64,000 bases of DNA. It comes from Chrysomallon squamiferum (taxonomy: Eukaryota; Mollusca; Gastropoda; Neomphalida; Peltospiridae). The position numbers and the translations under genes were made by a program. Positions 36,810 through 50,151 of this stretch are shown one piece after another; the first letter of the stretch is position 1, and every line of letters begins with the position of its first letter. The DNA lies in NCBI GenBank assembly GCA_012295275.1, contig CM022665.1, positions 18,234,150 to 18,298,149 on the forward strand. The letters are read 5' to 3'. The notes beneath the pieces were generated by a model, which saw only the letters and a list, made by a program, of their open reading frames with translations, ran no database searches and had not been told where the DNA came from.

Positions 36810-38393
36810 TTTGACGTCATGACCGTGTTTAAAATTCTTATATGCAAAACTTATTTTTATTTGACATTACCACTGATGGCAGCAAACCATATGTAATATG
36901 GCTACTGATAGAACTTGTATGATAAAGAAAATATTAATTCAGTTTAATCATGTGATAATATTATTTATTAGAAGTGCTGTTAATTTGTATTTAATATATT
37001 TTTTCTTACTAATATTATTAATAATTATATACTGATTAACTTTATTTGTTGTATTATATTTTATTTTACTACTACTACTGGTACTGCTACAACAACAACA
37101 ACAACTACTACTACTACTACTACTACTCCAAATATTGCTTTAGTCACTACAACAATAAAACTACACCTGGTACTTCTATTACTACAACAGCTACTGCTAC
37201 TACCTCTGAATCACTCATTTATTTGAATAAGATATCTCTGGTCGTTAAAATGTTGTTATTAACAAGGAAAATTCCAAAGAAATAGTGTTATATGGTTTTG
37301 TTTTTGTTTAATGTTTATGTGTTATGGATATTTTGATGCTGCCTTCCGTCAGTACGTTTATATATTCCGCTATGAACATGTTGGACGATTTGTCTCGATT
37401 ATATTTTCCCCGTTCCAGCAATATTAAACCTAGCAAAATGGGAAATTTTGCACAAAAAAAAAAAAAAAAAATCAAAACGTGACGAATGAAAATATAAAAA
37501 ATATACAAAATAATACCTATAATATATATATATATATTATTGTATTATTTTGTAATAATCTTGGAAAACGAATTCCTTAACAAATGTATTAATTTTAAAA
37601 TATAATGACGTCACAAAAATATCCGATATGTCATGATAAATTATGAAATATGTTGTCTGTCATCGATGTTCCTAGTAATGATATTTTTGTTTCTCCTTCT
37701 GTAAAATCTAGATATTATTTTAGTAGTAATAACAATAATAACAATAATAATAATAATAATAAATGTAATAGCCACTGTCTTAGTCTCTTCCCTCTCTCTC
37801 TCTCTATTGTTTTGTTTCTCTGAGCCTAAATAAACATAATAACAACAACAATAAATAAATAAAGAAGAAAATAAATAAATAGAATAAACAAACAAACAAA
37901 CACACAAATAAATAAATGGGTTGAGACATGATTTGGTTTGTTATGGATAATAGAGCCAGGTAAGCGGCTTTTAATACGACTAGACGTACAAGGTTATGTG
38001 ACATGTTCCAGTAATCACGTGATTATTTAAACTCATTTATTATTACAGCGTTGTACTTTTTGTTTCTTCTGTCAGCTTGAAGTCCACATAAATTTAATAC
38101 TGGTTATTCAAAACCAGCCACAGTTGTTAACTGTTACAGTTTATTTACTTATTTACTATATTTATTGTTATTTATGATGATGATAAAGACGATGATAATA
38201 ATGATGATGATTATGATAATAACAATAACAATAATAATAATAATATAATAATAATAATATTTTATTTATTTATTTATTTATTTATTTAGTAGTAGTATCA
38301 TCATTGTCATTATTATTACATGCATTTTTATATTTTTATAACTTTTATGTATGTATACTTTTGAAATGGAAACCAGGTTAAAAAGTGCTTTCA
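36810..38393. other. No gene; ACT, AAT and TTTA repeats
   Basis: ACT run at 37101-37128, poly-A at 37456-37470, AAT runs at 37725-37762, TTTA run at 38262-38288 and GAT/AAT runs at 38175-38262. The rest is AT-rich with no supported frame. Confidence 0.5.
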
Positions 38394-39510
38394 GGGGCCA
38401 GATTTGCCCCAACGATTTGGGGTAAATCTGAACTTCACATTCATGATTTATTTTGGTCCTCAAATTTGTTGTACTGATTATTACTATGTAATCATTGTCT
38501 ACTACTAATAATAATTAGTCCTACTCATTATACAAGTCAGATTCAAAACTTTAATAAACTAAACTCCTTAACAAATATCACACAAGAATATAATATTTTT
38601 AAAGTAAGCACCAGCTGGGATTTCGAGGTTTGCTCAAGGATCAAGACAATACTAATTTGGGTTCCCATCACATCCTATGATCATGTCATCATCAACTCTG
38701 CCACAGAGTTCACATTTTTCTTTTGTATCTACTACATCTCTGTCTTCTAATTCAGGCTCGTCACCACCAACGTTTTCTTTGAAAGAATCCACTGTAGCAT
38801 TCAAGCTGAGGTGCCGTTTTGACTTTGGTATCTTCTTCTGGTTATTTTTTTTTTGTTAGTTTCTTTGCCTCTCTCACCTTTGCTCTCTCTCTGCCAACTC
38901 TTCTTCATACCTCGTAACACTCTCGTCTTCTGTCAGTGCCTCATCCTCTTCATTTTATTTGAAGTTTGACGACGTGCCCCAAAAGAGGGACCGTGGTCCT
39001 TTCAGTTGTTTCAAAAACTTAAATAAAATTCAGAACGAACTATATCAATGCCAAAACTATTGATTTTACCACCACGTGTGGGGGCCAGATTTACCCCATT
39101 CATGGGGACCAGAATTGCCCCAAGTGGTGGAGTTAAATAAAACATACACTCCTTACCTAATTACCACATATTAAGCAATTTTCTTCTGCTCAACTTAGTA
39201 ACTGATTTTATAGTTGCCTTTTATAAGTTATCACTAATTTTATGTCTAAAGAACTAAAAAACTAACACACTTTTGAAACCTCAAAATGCACTTTTTTTAC
39301 AACCTTGTTGTTTTCACTGCTTTCATGGCCACTATACTCCATGTGTAAATGGCTGATTACCTACATCCTTTGTTCTAATGAGAGATGGGAAGGTTCTGTT
39401 TACACCAACAAAGTTCCCGAAGCCTGGACAGAACAGTAAGTTGCTATAAGTCATAATATATTTTGGGGACCAGAAATACCCCGGTGCCAGAATTACCCCA
39501 CCTTACCCTA
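38394..39510 (-). mobile_element. pogo/Tigger-like transposon remnant with PHD-like tail
   Basis: GGGGCCAGATTTGCCCC-type motifs occur near 38394, 39076 and 39463, in both orientations. The right end reads, in reverse, TAGGGTAAGGTGGGGTAATT then CTGGC, resembling Tigger-type ends. Between them the minus strand encodes a broken frame with KEKCELCGRVDDDMIIGCDG near 38670-38720, like the zinc-binding C-terminus of pogo/Jerky-type transposases, preceded by a Lys/Glu-rich part. Stops and frameshifts are present and the DDE core is missing. Confidence 0.45.
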
Positions 39511-40353
39511 CATTATGTAGAATCTGAAAATGTTCTAACAGATTATGTATAACATCCTTAATAATCTAGATAACTGATGCTTGAGGTTTCGGACAGAAAT
39601 AAAACAGAAGAAAAAGAATTGCACTGTATTTTGGAATTACCCAGGAGTTACTTCCCTTCCATCGCATTTCAGGAAGACAATTTCCTTTTGAAATACAGCT
39701 TTTTCGATTTGAACGCATATTAAATTCTACTTTAATTTTTTGATATTATGCATAACAAAACAAGTTGTTAATATATGAAGTCAGTATAATAATAAGAAAA
39801 TGAATATATTAACACATATTTACTTTTCTCTCTCGCTTTTATGTAATACACACATGTATATATTAATAATAAATACAATTTTAATATATATATATCTATA
39901 TATAAATGAAAGTTTAACAAATAAACCTGGTATTAGTCATACATGTATAAATGTTTCCATTAAAAGTAGAAATTAATTTTAATATATTCATTCAAATTAA
40001 TTTTATTATTATACCAAAGATTTGTAGACCCTACGTCTTCATAATCGACATAGAGGTATCATAAATTACATACACACGCTACATACTCACATAGAACTTA
40101 CATTTCATGAACACAACATGCGCTTACAAACGTATGTACCCAGCTTAAACATGTGACCAACAAACAGACAAAAACAGGCACTTATAATTTACATGGATGT
40201 GTGTGAGCACATGTATCTGTGTATTTGTGTGTGTGTGTGAGAGAGAGAGAGTGCGTGTGTGTGCGTATCTGTGTTTGCGTTTGTGTGTGTGTATGCGTAT
40301 ATGTGTGTGAGTGTTAGTGTTTCGGTATTTGAGTGTTTGTGGACATGTATATA
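39511..40353. other. No gene; AT-rich, TG-rich at the end
   Basis: Unique AT-rich sequence to about 40190, then an imperfect TG run with a GAGAGAGAG stretch (40199-40350). Confidence 0.5.
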
Positions 40354-41047
40354 CAGTCGTACTTTGACTTACGAGTTTAATTCGTTCCGTGACCGAACTC
40401 GTAACTCAATTTGCTTATATATCAATTCAATTTTCCCAACTGAAATTAATTGAAATACCATTAGTCCGTTCCAGTCCTGCAAATGTGTTTTTAAATAAGA
40501 AAAATAGAATGTATAAATGACAAATACTGCATAAAAACAAAATAAAAGAGAATGTAAACAAATAAATTGGTTATGTAAAGTGTATTTATCTTTGAGACCA
40601 CACAAATTATTTTAACGCCTTTGGTTGAAGTTACAGTTTTTATTGACTCTTTCTGCTTCAGTATGGTACATATCGTAAAGTACTACGCTCATACTGCCTA
40701 GACAAGTAGACTACCTCACTCATGTTTTTCTATGCTTCAACTGAATGGACATCATCCGCTTCTTCTGCTGAGCATTGTCCTTTGCACTCACTTTCTTAGG
40801 ACCTACGGTCAGAAAATAGAAATTTGGCAAAATACTGCACAGAACGCAAGCACAACACAATAGAGATACTTCCACAGCGATGTAACCGCGTAAAATAAAT
40901 GAATGACATGCGGGATGCTGGGCGGATGTTGCGTTGTTCGTTGCGCCAACTAGCGGTGGCCTATCTGAAGCTCGCTCGTAACTCGGATTTTGGCTCGCAC
41001 CTCGGAAAATTTGTAAGTTGGTGCACTCGTAAGTCAAGGTACCACTG
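40354..41047. mobile_element. Tigger-type MITE, 694 bp, TA target duplication
   Basis: The left end CAGTCGTACTTTGACTTACG and the right end, in reverse, CAGTGGTACCTTGACTTACG match at 17 of 20 bases, and both continue into ACGAGT and CGAGTTACGAG elements. TA flanks each side (40352-40353 and 41048-41049), as for Tc1/mariner-class insertions. The inside is non-coding and CpG-containing. It is inserted into an imperfect TG repeat that continues on both sides. Confidence 0.85.
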
Positions 41048-41712
41048 TATATACAAATATATGTATTTCTATATATGTGTATGTGTTTGTGTGAGTGTGT
41101 GGGTTTTGTGTTGTGTGTGTATATATGTGTTTATGTGTGTGTTCATGTATGTGTATATGCGTGTGTGCTTCTGTATGCATGTGTGTGGATATGCTTGGGC
41201 GTGTATATGTGTGTGTATGTGTATGTGTTCACGACTGCTTTATAAATATGTGAGTTTGTTTCTTTCTGCCTTTGGGAGGGCGCATATTATTGCTAATTGA
41301 AAAAGAAACAATTATTGTAAAGCGACTCGATCTGCTCTACCATTTTCACTATCTGTATATCAGTATGCTGATTTTATACAGTTAAAATGTCTTTAGCATA
41401 TCATGAAATAAAACAGCCATTCCTTTCATCTTTCAAACATAAATACGATAAAGCCTATTGGTCATCAAAATCAATAATGTTGCCGCTTTCCGCACCTTTG
41501 GGAATGAATAGAGAAACCGTTTTGTCTACGTAGAAGAAAGAATTCACATATTCTACATCTCTTATTTTCCCCTAGAATACAGTTTTCTTTTATGTAAGAA
41601 CGGTTATTCTGTTGTATATTCTCTTCTTGTTTTATTCCAATAATTTCAATACAAGATTCCGTTTCAGAAATTGACCTTTATATAAATTAGGAAGAAAAAA
41701 CGAAACGAAACG

Positions 41713-41743
<31 letters not shown>

Positions 41744-41939
41744 ACAAAAATAATAATAATAAAATTTTAAAAAAGGCTAGGGAACATTTTTCATAATTTA
41801 TGCACCATCTCTTCTTCTGGTTTGGCTGGCATGCGTCGTAAGAAGTGAGAGAGGCTGATTAACGAACGAGCTGACTAGCAGACGACATCCTTTTTTTACA
41901 AAACGACAGCTCACTCTTCTCGATTTCTGCAAAAACAAG
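41048..41939. other. TG-rich repeat then 5' flank of the small secreted gene
   Basis: 41055-41235 is imperfect TG/TATG repeat. A pure CA run lies at 41714-41739. 41800-41939 is the likely promoter and 5' untranslated region of the gene starting at 41940, less AT-rich than average; no TATA box can be assigned. Confidence 0.4.
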
Positions 41940-42664
41940 ATGGGGAAGAATGCAGCCATAGTGCTCTTCGTTTTGCTGAAGATGCTCACAGTGTACTGTT
42001 TGTCGGTAAGATGTTCGTTTCTTTTCACAACTTTCTCCTCTTTTTTATTGCACGCCTAAATAAATGTTGATAAATGTTATTCGCTAAAAGATCGTGTTAT
42101 GTAAATACTATTGCCTGATGTTTCTCGTTAATGTGTTCAGAATACAGTACATTTGTAATCAAATGGAGAAAAAGATTACTGAAATTTTTTTATTTTTTAT
42201 TTTTTATTAATTTATTTATGTTTTGTTATTATTTTTCTTACATTAAGTTGTAAAAGAAAAGAAAACGTAAGTAAAGAGTACATTTTTTATTATTGTTTTC
42301 TTTTTTCTTTCTTTCTTTCTTTCTTTCTTTGTTTAAAGAAGAAAAAAGATAAAGAAAAACAAAGAGAAGAATTAGAAAAATAGATGCTATCGAGATGTAT
42401 ATATATAAATAAACATTGACCACTCTAATGATGACAGTGCTGCTGTTAATGTGATTACGATAATGATGATGATAATAAAATAAAAAGGGATTCCAGTTTA
42501 AAATACGACTAAAGCATTATCAACTTACAATTTGTTTCTTATTGTAGCATATTTGAAATATAAAAATATTTTGACAGTATTCTAATTTTATCATTAATGA
42601 TTAATTTAAAAATAACAACATCAGCAACAACAAAAGTGTATTTTATTTATTTATTATTATTATT

Positions 42665-42741
<77 letters not shown>

Positions 42742-43029
42742 TGTGTGTGTGTGTATTTAAATATTGCTTATTTTTTCTTGTTATTTTACAAATTTTTATG
42801 GACATAATAATAAAAAACAAATATGGTATGAACACAGTCACAGTATTAGTCATCATGTTAGCGAACTCTCAGTTCAATATTATAATTGAAAAGCAGAGCG
42901 AGAGCCCCAGTTGATTGAATTACACTGCTCTGTTCATTTCGCCATGTTCACTGTATGTTACGTCAAAAATGCTTAATTTGATGAACTTGATTCGTGTAAG
43001 TCGTAACAGAGAGAGAGAGATTGCGACAG

Positions 43030-43096
<67 letters not shown>

Positions 43097-44048
43097 GATT
43101 TTTTTGTTTTGTTGCTATGTAACATTCTGTTTAAAATGAGACAAAGAGACAGACAAACAGCAGACAGACAGATAAACAAACAGAGAAAGAGACAGTGAAT
43201 GACTTTGATGTCTGAAGACTGAGAAGGAGCGTGGAAAGATAGCTGAATAGATAAAAAGATACAAATCCTGCACAGAGATAAACACTTTTTTTTTTTTTAA
43301 ATTAGGAAAGCATAAAATATTATTATGATTCAGAAATATTAGATAACTATTTTTATTAATAATATACGTATAATGTACATAACATATCTACAATATGCAT
43401 TTTATATTGAACAGCTACAAATACTAAAGAAAGAAAAATCCGAAATCTCAAAAGCAAAACAAGATCAAACTCGTTGTCCACGTCAGTTAAACTTTCACGA
43501 CACAGAAAGAAAAAAACTTTTGTTTTTTCTTGTTTGTTTTTCTTGCTTTGGGGGGTTTCTTTCTTTCTTTCTTTGATTAGACAGAACAAGTTTATTCGGA
43601 GAGTGAGTTATTTTCCTTCTTCCCTCGCTCTTTGACTACTCCTTTTTCGGTCTGCGTTAGAAAAAAAAACCTCTCTAACAGGCCTTGTTGAGCAACACTT
43701 CTGTTTTATCTCATAACCTGTTCAGCCGCATTTTCTGACTTCGTTTTTTGACAAATTCAGCCCGTCTACGCGTGAGTGATTTTGTTATATAAAGATAAGT
43801 ATTTATGCTTACTGCGCACGCGCGCACACATATATTCACTTTCATACAAACATGTATACAAACAACCCCCCCATGTACACACATGCACATACAAAAATAC
43901 ATACGTACATACATATATACATGGATACATACGTACATACACACACACATATACACACACGTATATGCATGTATACAAAACTGCACATTTGTATTAATTT
44001 TCGGCTTCTGAATATTTGTTAAAATTGAAATTTGTCATTGAAATAACC

Positions 44049-44093
<45 letters not shown>

Positions 44094-45128
44094 TACGTAC
44101 ATTCATATACACGCCATTAGCAGTGGATTATTATTTTGTATGTGCCTTCCCATAAACACGAACAACATAACACGACTTTTAATAGCCAATCATAAAGTTC
44201 TGTCTGGAAAGGAAATAGCAGAGGGGGCGTACGATTAAGTATTGATCCTGCGAGCTTCGGGTCCGTGTTATTACACCGAAAACAATTTACTAAAACCTAT
44301 ATATCCACCGAGGTTAAACCAGGCCTGTTAAAGGCGATGCCTGAGACTACAATAAAGTATATTTTATATTGGTCTGTACACATGACGTCTATAAATTCAT
44401 TACATTCAAGTGTACGTTTGATTGTATTGTATAAATATTGCATTAGTTTATTAGTCCGTTATTGCCCAGTGTCTGTGTTGTGTAATACTTTTTAACAGTT
44501 CTTAATTTGCTACGTCATTGAGTTAAGTGCGCGAGTCCCAGTGACACGTCTGTCTGATGGCTATGTTAGGAAACCTGGCAGATAAATTTCACAACGCTTG
44601 AATTACTATAAATAAATAAAAATTTAAAAAAAAAAAAATTGAAAATTAAAAAAATGACTGATGACACATTTTAGAAGCTGTGACAGAAGACTAATCTATT
44701 CGTCTCGTTTCGGGAAGCGGCAGAAATTGCTATTGACATTCTCGCCGAAACTGCAATTCATTTCCAATATGCACGCCATGTTTAACGACTATTTTCTAGG
44801 AATGTCACTCACAATTTCAAGTGTAGGTTGCCATGGTGAAGTTAACGAAATTGACTGATCGGCGAATCAACGGGGGGGGAGCTGTAGCAACCAAGTGTGC
44901 ATACCCATGTTATATTTTTGTCAACTGATATATTTTTTCTTCATAAAGAAATGTATAAATCAGGAAAGTTTTATTCACCGTAATGTCATAATGGTGGCAG
45001 TCCTCATCTTTTTCTATTATCATCATAAACTTCTTTTTTTAAAATTATTTTATTATTAATATTATTTTAAGAATACGTTTTTTTCTCTCTTGAGAAATCT
45101 TAATTTTTGATATATATAATATGAAATT

Positions 45129-45160
<32 letters not shown>

Positions 45161-45738
45161 TATATATATTAATAATTATAATAAGTAATAATGACAATAT
45201 GCATTAATTAATTAATACCAATATTGTTACTAATAATAATATTGGCGCCATATTCGATTTTTCACCCTCTCCCTTTCTGTTGAAGCCCGTGTGGTTTACA
45301 TGAAGACGTATGATGTCTACGTCTCAACGAAATTTCCCCTATGTTGCGCAGTGCAATACACACAGCTGGGAAAGCATGCGCAAAAATCGATGAGCATGCC
45401 CTCGGCTAGAAAGCTCGAGAAAACCTGTTCCGTCAGAAGCACAATTTTCTGGTGAAAGAATTTTCTTTTTTTTTTCTTTTCTTCTTTCTTTCTTTCTTTC
45501 TTTATTTTATAAATAATGATATCTATACGTGTATATTTGTTTTGTTATTATATTTTTACTATATTGTGTTATATGCACACACATATAAAGTTCATTATTT
45601 TTACTTTTGCATTATTCTTAATTATGTTAATATATTAATAAAATTGTTCGTTCATGTCAGAAATCGCATTTATGTGTTTTTTGTTTTTGTTCGATTATCC
45701 TCCCCCCCCACCCGCGGGATTAATATATAATATATATT

Positions 45739-45822
<84 letters not shown>

Positions 45823-46157
45823 TAACGATTATAATTCCTCTAGAAAAAAAAAAAAAAAAAAAAAAAATAGAATTATAATTCGAGATGTAAAAATAATATA
45901 TTATTAAGGAGGATTTTATTATCCGGAACGTGATATCTGGTGCTCAGAGACAATTTTAGGTTAAGATGTTAGAAAATTCTCGATAATGCCACTATCAAGT
46001 AAGACTGAAGCAATGGTGCGTTACATGTTTCAACTACAGGACGTATCGAAACCTACTATTTTCAGACGTAATCCCAGGAATGTGCCACGGGACGGAACAT
46101 ACCTCGCTCACCAAGTTACTTTTAGTTAGTTATTATGATACCTGGACATATCCAAAT

Positions 46158-46219
<62 letters not shown>

Positions 46220-47788
46220 AGAAAGAGAGAGATAGAGAGATAGAGAGATCTATGTAAACACACAAAAACAGAAGTACATACATATATATTTATTTATAAT
46301 TTTATTTTGGCATTATGCAAAAAATACTACAGCTATAAATTTGAAATTTAGGCCTGTAAATAACAATATCTATTCTTTAATCATATACATTTTTAGTGTG
46401 TTTCAAAATGTGGCTTTTTGAGATACGAGGTGTTCTGGAGGGGGGGGGGTATTTTTGTATTATTATTATTTTTTTTTGTTCTTCTTTGTCCTTCCGATAT
46501 CTCTATCACTTTATGTATTTATAACAGTATACGGAACTGATCACTGATGTTAACTGTTTGTTCACGAAAATATTCAGAAATAAACACCTTTGCGCCAATA
46601 CTTTTGATATCGATAAATCTCTAGCCGACACTACAAATAATGGATCCTTGATTTGCTACCACTGAGATATCTTTTGTTAAACTCTCAAGATAACAACACC
46701 GTGTTTGGCAGAAAAATCAGACGTCTGGATTTCATTCTGCAATACTGGCGTGTTCACAACACTCGAATTGAACGTCACAGTCTCAGACTAACTCAATTAC
46801 ACTAATGCTAGTCTCGAGTATTTCGCACTTCTCTCCTCTTGACTCTCTACTGAAATTCACTTTTGTTATTCAGTTCAGCGATTTGTTTAGTTTAGTTTAT
46901 CAGTTATTCCATTATGGTTGTTTTAAAATTTCGCTACGGGAATGATTTATCGATTATATTTAATTATGTTGTTCTTATCGATGATTTTATTACGGTATCA
47001 ACAGTTCTAGTTGCGATTCAGACAGTCATATTGACACCTAAATGTAATTTACTTATGCAGATTAATCCATTTCCAGTTAATTACAATTATTCTTTATTAC
47101 ATACGTATGTATATATACATTGTTTTTCTTTGATGTTGTTTTTTTCTTCCGACAAAATTATTTTTTATCTTCGTTTTAAAAATTTTATTAATAGAAGTTA
47201 GTTTTAATCTTATATAATCCTTCTAACAATAACACTATTATTATAATTTAAGTATTCTATTCACAAAAATGTTGACTGCACTTCCAAAATGAATGTATGT
47301 ATATATAGTTTTTCTTTCATATTTTTTTGTTGTTGTTGTTATTCCGTCAACATTATTTTTTATCTTCGTTTTAAAAAATATAGTCATTAGAAGTTAGTTT
47401 TTATCTTATGTAATCCTTCTAACAATAACTCTATTATTATAATTTAAGTGTTCTAGTCATAAAACGTTGATTTCACTCCCAAAATTAAACCCATATGAAC
47501 TATACTTATTATTATTTATTTATTTTAATTTAATTTTTATTTTTTATTTTTTATTATTATTGTTATTTTTTAATAACGTAATTATAATCTAGAATTTTGC
47601 AGGCAAAAAGTAGATCTTCTAAACTTTACTGACAACAAGTTGTGATTTTAATCTTCTTTCAGAATTCAACAGACAAGAACACGACGACTGGGGATAACGA
47701 GATTAATGACGAGGGGCGTGGCACCACTGTAGTTCTTCCAGGAATTCTGATATTAGCAGCTTTACTCGTTAGCAGACTGGTCAATTAA
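41940..47788 (+). CDS. Predicted tiny GPI-anchored or tail-anchored glycopeptide
   Basis: Two exons join in phase 0: 41940-42005 (MGKNAAIVLFVLLKMLTVYC then LS, donor GTAAGA) and 47663-47788 (acceptor CTTCTTTCAG, starting NSTDKNTTTGDNEIND, stop TAA); 63 residues. Exon 1 is a typical signal peptide. Exon 2 encodes about 22 polar residues with two N-glycosylation sequons (NST, NTT), then a hydrophobic C-terminus (VVLPGILILAALLVSRLVN). This is the layout of a GPI-anchor precursor such as vertebrate CD52, whose mature peptide is also very short. That comparison concerns architecture only and claims no homology. A single-pass membrane peptide is the alternative. The 5.66-kb intron is mostly repeats; an extra in-phase exon inside it cannot be excluded. 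A donor-like ATG|GTGAGC follows the stop, so a 3' untranslated exon near 49226 is possible. Confidence 0.6.
42663..42760. repeat. (GTA)n then (GT)n microsatellite
   Basis: A GTA trinucleotide run followed by about 60 bp of GT, in the long intron of the small secreted gene. Confidence 0.9.
43006..43095. repeat. (GA)n with (TA)n core
   Basis: GA repeats, a short TA run at about 43030-43045, then about 45 bp of pure GA. Intron of the small secreted gene. Confidence 0.9.
43830..44090. repeat. CATA/ACAC repeats
   Basis: Imperfect ATACATAC/CACACA units at 43830-43975 and a pure CA run at 44051-44089. Frames across them give Thr/His/Tyr-rich peptides with no meaning. Confidence 0.85.
44091..45450. 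other. Intron sequence, no exon recognised
   Basis: Patches at 44160-44340, 44500-44900 and 45245-45450 are less AT-rich and contain CpG. None has an open frame bounded by matching phase-0 splice sites. AAT and TA runs lie at 45135-45165. Confidence 0.35.
45735..45868. repeat. (TTTA)n, (ATT)n and poly-A
   Basis: TTTA units to about 45770, ATT units to about 45822, then 25 A residues at 45843-45867. Intron of the small secreted gene. Confidence 0.9.
46162..46248. repeat. (CA)n then (GA)n
   Basis: About 56 bp of CA followed by GAGA/GATA units. Intron of the small secreted gene. 46300-47090 after it is unique AT-rich intron sequence. Confidence 0.9.
47094..47487. repeat. Tandem duplication of about 195 bp before exon 2
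   Basis: Copy 1 (47094-47292) and copy 2 (47293-47487) share ATTATTTTTTATCTTCGTTT, AGAAGTTAGTTTT, TAATCCTTCTAACAATAAC and CTATTATTATAATTTAAGT in the same order. It ends about 175 bp before the acceptor of the small gene's second exon. Confidence 0.8.
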
Positions 47789-48470
47789 TGGTGAGCTATT
47801 TTAATTAATACACACAGAGTGTCACACACACCAACATATATCTACGTACTATAGATATACACATACATACATACACACACACACACATACACAAAAAACA
47901 TACATACATATATATTTATACAGAATCATACAAACATACTTCTATGCCTACAGTTAACCTATGATTTCACGGATGTGTGTTCTCCGGATTTCGGGAAATC
48001 CGTACCAAATCTTGAAAAATTACAATTGCACACATAACCATCCTAACCTAACAAACCTCACCCAACCTAGCCTACATTGTTTTTTTTTTTTTTTTTTGGT
48101 TTGTTTGTTGTTGTTTTTTATGTCTCTTTGTTGTTCTCTGTATAACTGTCATTTGTTCTAAAGTTTAACCTGTCGGTAAATTTTATGTTAGTGTTTACAT
48201 TTGCGATTTCCCAGACTTCTGGATTTTCCGAACCGGTTCCCCCACCCCCCTTATTAGTCGTGAAATCGAAGGTCAACAGTATTTCCTGTTCAAGACTACA
48301 GTTATTAAATACTATAGTACGTATCTATGTCCATTTGAAATTTCATATAGTTAATTATATACCTTACTGTGCTTTAGATAATTCTTTCATTTTTTTTTTT
48401 TTGTTCAAAACTGAATAATTATTATAAAATATCGAAACACATCAACTGGCTGTGATGGTTTATAATTGCT

Positions 48471-48506
<36 letters not shown>

Positions 48507-48693
48507 TTTTATAAATGAACTATCAGTATTCTGTAATTGCACTCATAAGATAAAAATATTGTGATATTCTGGTAGTTTATAAAATTTCATAACATTACCT
48601 CCAAGCAAATAAAATAGGTATCAAATCTAGAAGCTTTTAAAAATTGGGGCTCCATCGTTAATATTTTATCGACAGTTGTTTTGCGATATCATT

Positions 48694-48728
<35 letters not shown>

Positions 48729-50029
48729 CTTTGAATAAAAATAAAATTGCATCCCATTCTCTGAAAAATCTTGATCACTTGTACACTGCTTGTCCGAGCT
48801 GCCACTTAGCGTTTTCACAATAATTACAAAATGTCGTCTGGTTTAATTACACGGTGGGAAAGGCGCCATAATATTTACGTCAAAAACGGTAACTATAGAT
48901 TGTCTAATTTAGACAGTTAGTAAATAAAAAATAAATATTAGGGTTATAGTCGTGTACATCATAATTACGATAAACATGATTCAAGAGAAATTTTGTTTTT
49001 ATTTATTTTAAAAAATTTTCTTTCTTTTCGAAATGTCATTTATTTATTTAAAAAAAAAAAAAAAAAAAATCGTGTTTGCTAATTTTCCTCAAATGAAACA
49101 AAGATTTAAATAAAATTGAATATTATCACTAAACATAAGATATCATTATAGACACACATTTATATGTATGTATGCATGTGTGTCTGTCTATCTTTTTATC
49201 AATATATATATTCTTTCTTTTCCAGTTTGCCAAGTAGCTCATCATGTTGGCTAGGCTGCTCAATCACAATGTCTTCTTTGGTTTGTCCTTTTCCTGGACA
49301 TTAAACATGAAGTCCTCACTAAGAAATTTCATTTTGTCATTGCTCAAGTGTCTGCCTGTCTGTCTATTCAGTGTTGTATGTGCACGGCTTCATTAAATGA
49401 TGAATTCATGTGATTTGTTTTGTTTTTTTTGTTTTTACAATGAAGACGGTTATCACCCATGAAGTGGACAACTTGTATAAATGATCTTAAAATTGTGTCT
49501 ACTTAGCGGGACAAGCTGAAATGTACCAGTGATGATCTAATTGCTGTTTTACCTGGTTGACGGTGTGCTCAGTTAAAAGGTAACAAGATGATACTGTACC
49601 ACTGCTATTACTACTACAATTCAATTTCTGTTCAGTTTATTTATTTGCCAAAGTCAGTATGACCATAAACACAAAAGATACAAGAATACAGTTATAAAAC
49701 AGAAACTGTTGTGTCATAGGTTATAGTATACAAATACAGGGGGAAAATTAAAGGTAAGAATTAGGATAATACAAATATAAACATAGTTGTTATATATATG
49801 TGTTACAAATTAAATTACATATTTATCAAGATTCCTTAAGTTTTTATATTTTTTGAAGACAAAAGATCGATTAAAAGTAGATGGTCTTGTATACAAATAA
49901 GTCTTTAAATATTCTTTATCATTATAAAATAAACATTTTGATACAAAATGAAATTCATCTTCAATGCCTCCACTGACACACACATACACACCAACAAAAA
50001 ACCCACCCACATCAATGTGCCACTAAGAA
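47789..50029. other. 3' flank of the small secreted gene
   Basis: Imperfect CATA/CA repeats at 47860-47920, TTTA run at 48470-48508, poly-T at 48695-48726, poly-A at 49051-49069. A possible 3' untranslated exon begins after TTCTTTTCCAG at 49225. No coding gene recognised. Confidence 0.35.
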
Positions 50030-50100
50030 GGTTTGATCCTATGTGTCAAGTATCCCTATGTGAAAGCTCTACCGATCGAGATTAATCCAAATTCATATCG
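50030..50100 (-). mobile_element. tRNA-like SINE head
   Basis: The minus strand reads TCGATCGGTAGAGCTTTCAC (A-box-like) and, about 30 nt later, TAGGATCAAAC (B-box-like). It does not fold as a full tRNA. It adjoins the MULE fossil, separated by an AAAT run. Confidence 0.3.
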
Positions 50101-50151
50101 CTGATTACGGTGTGGGTATTACAGTACCAATAAATAAATAAATAAATAAAT

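Noticed and set aside
40720-41300. Overlapping frames of 105 and 133 codons on opposite strands
   Set aside because: They lie in the Tigger-type MITE and the adjoining TG repeat.
43711-44011. Cys/Tyr/Val-rich or Thr/His-rich peptides of 70-90 residues
   Set aside because: Translations of CATA/CACA repeats in several frames; not genes.
48020-48065. Interstitial telomere-like CCTAACC sequence
   Set aside because: Only a few imperfect CCTAAC/ACCTA units; too short and irregular to call telomeric.
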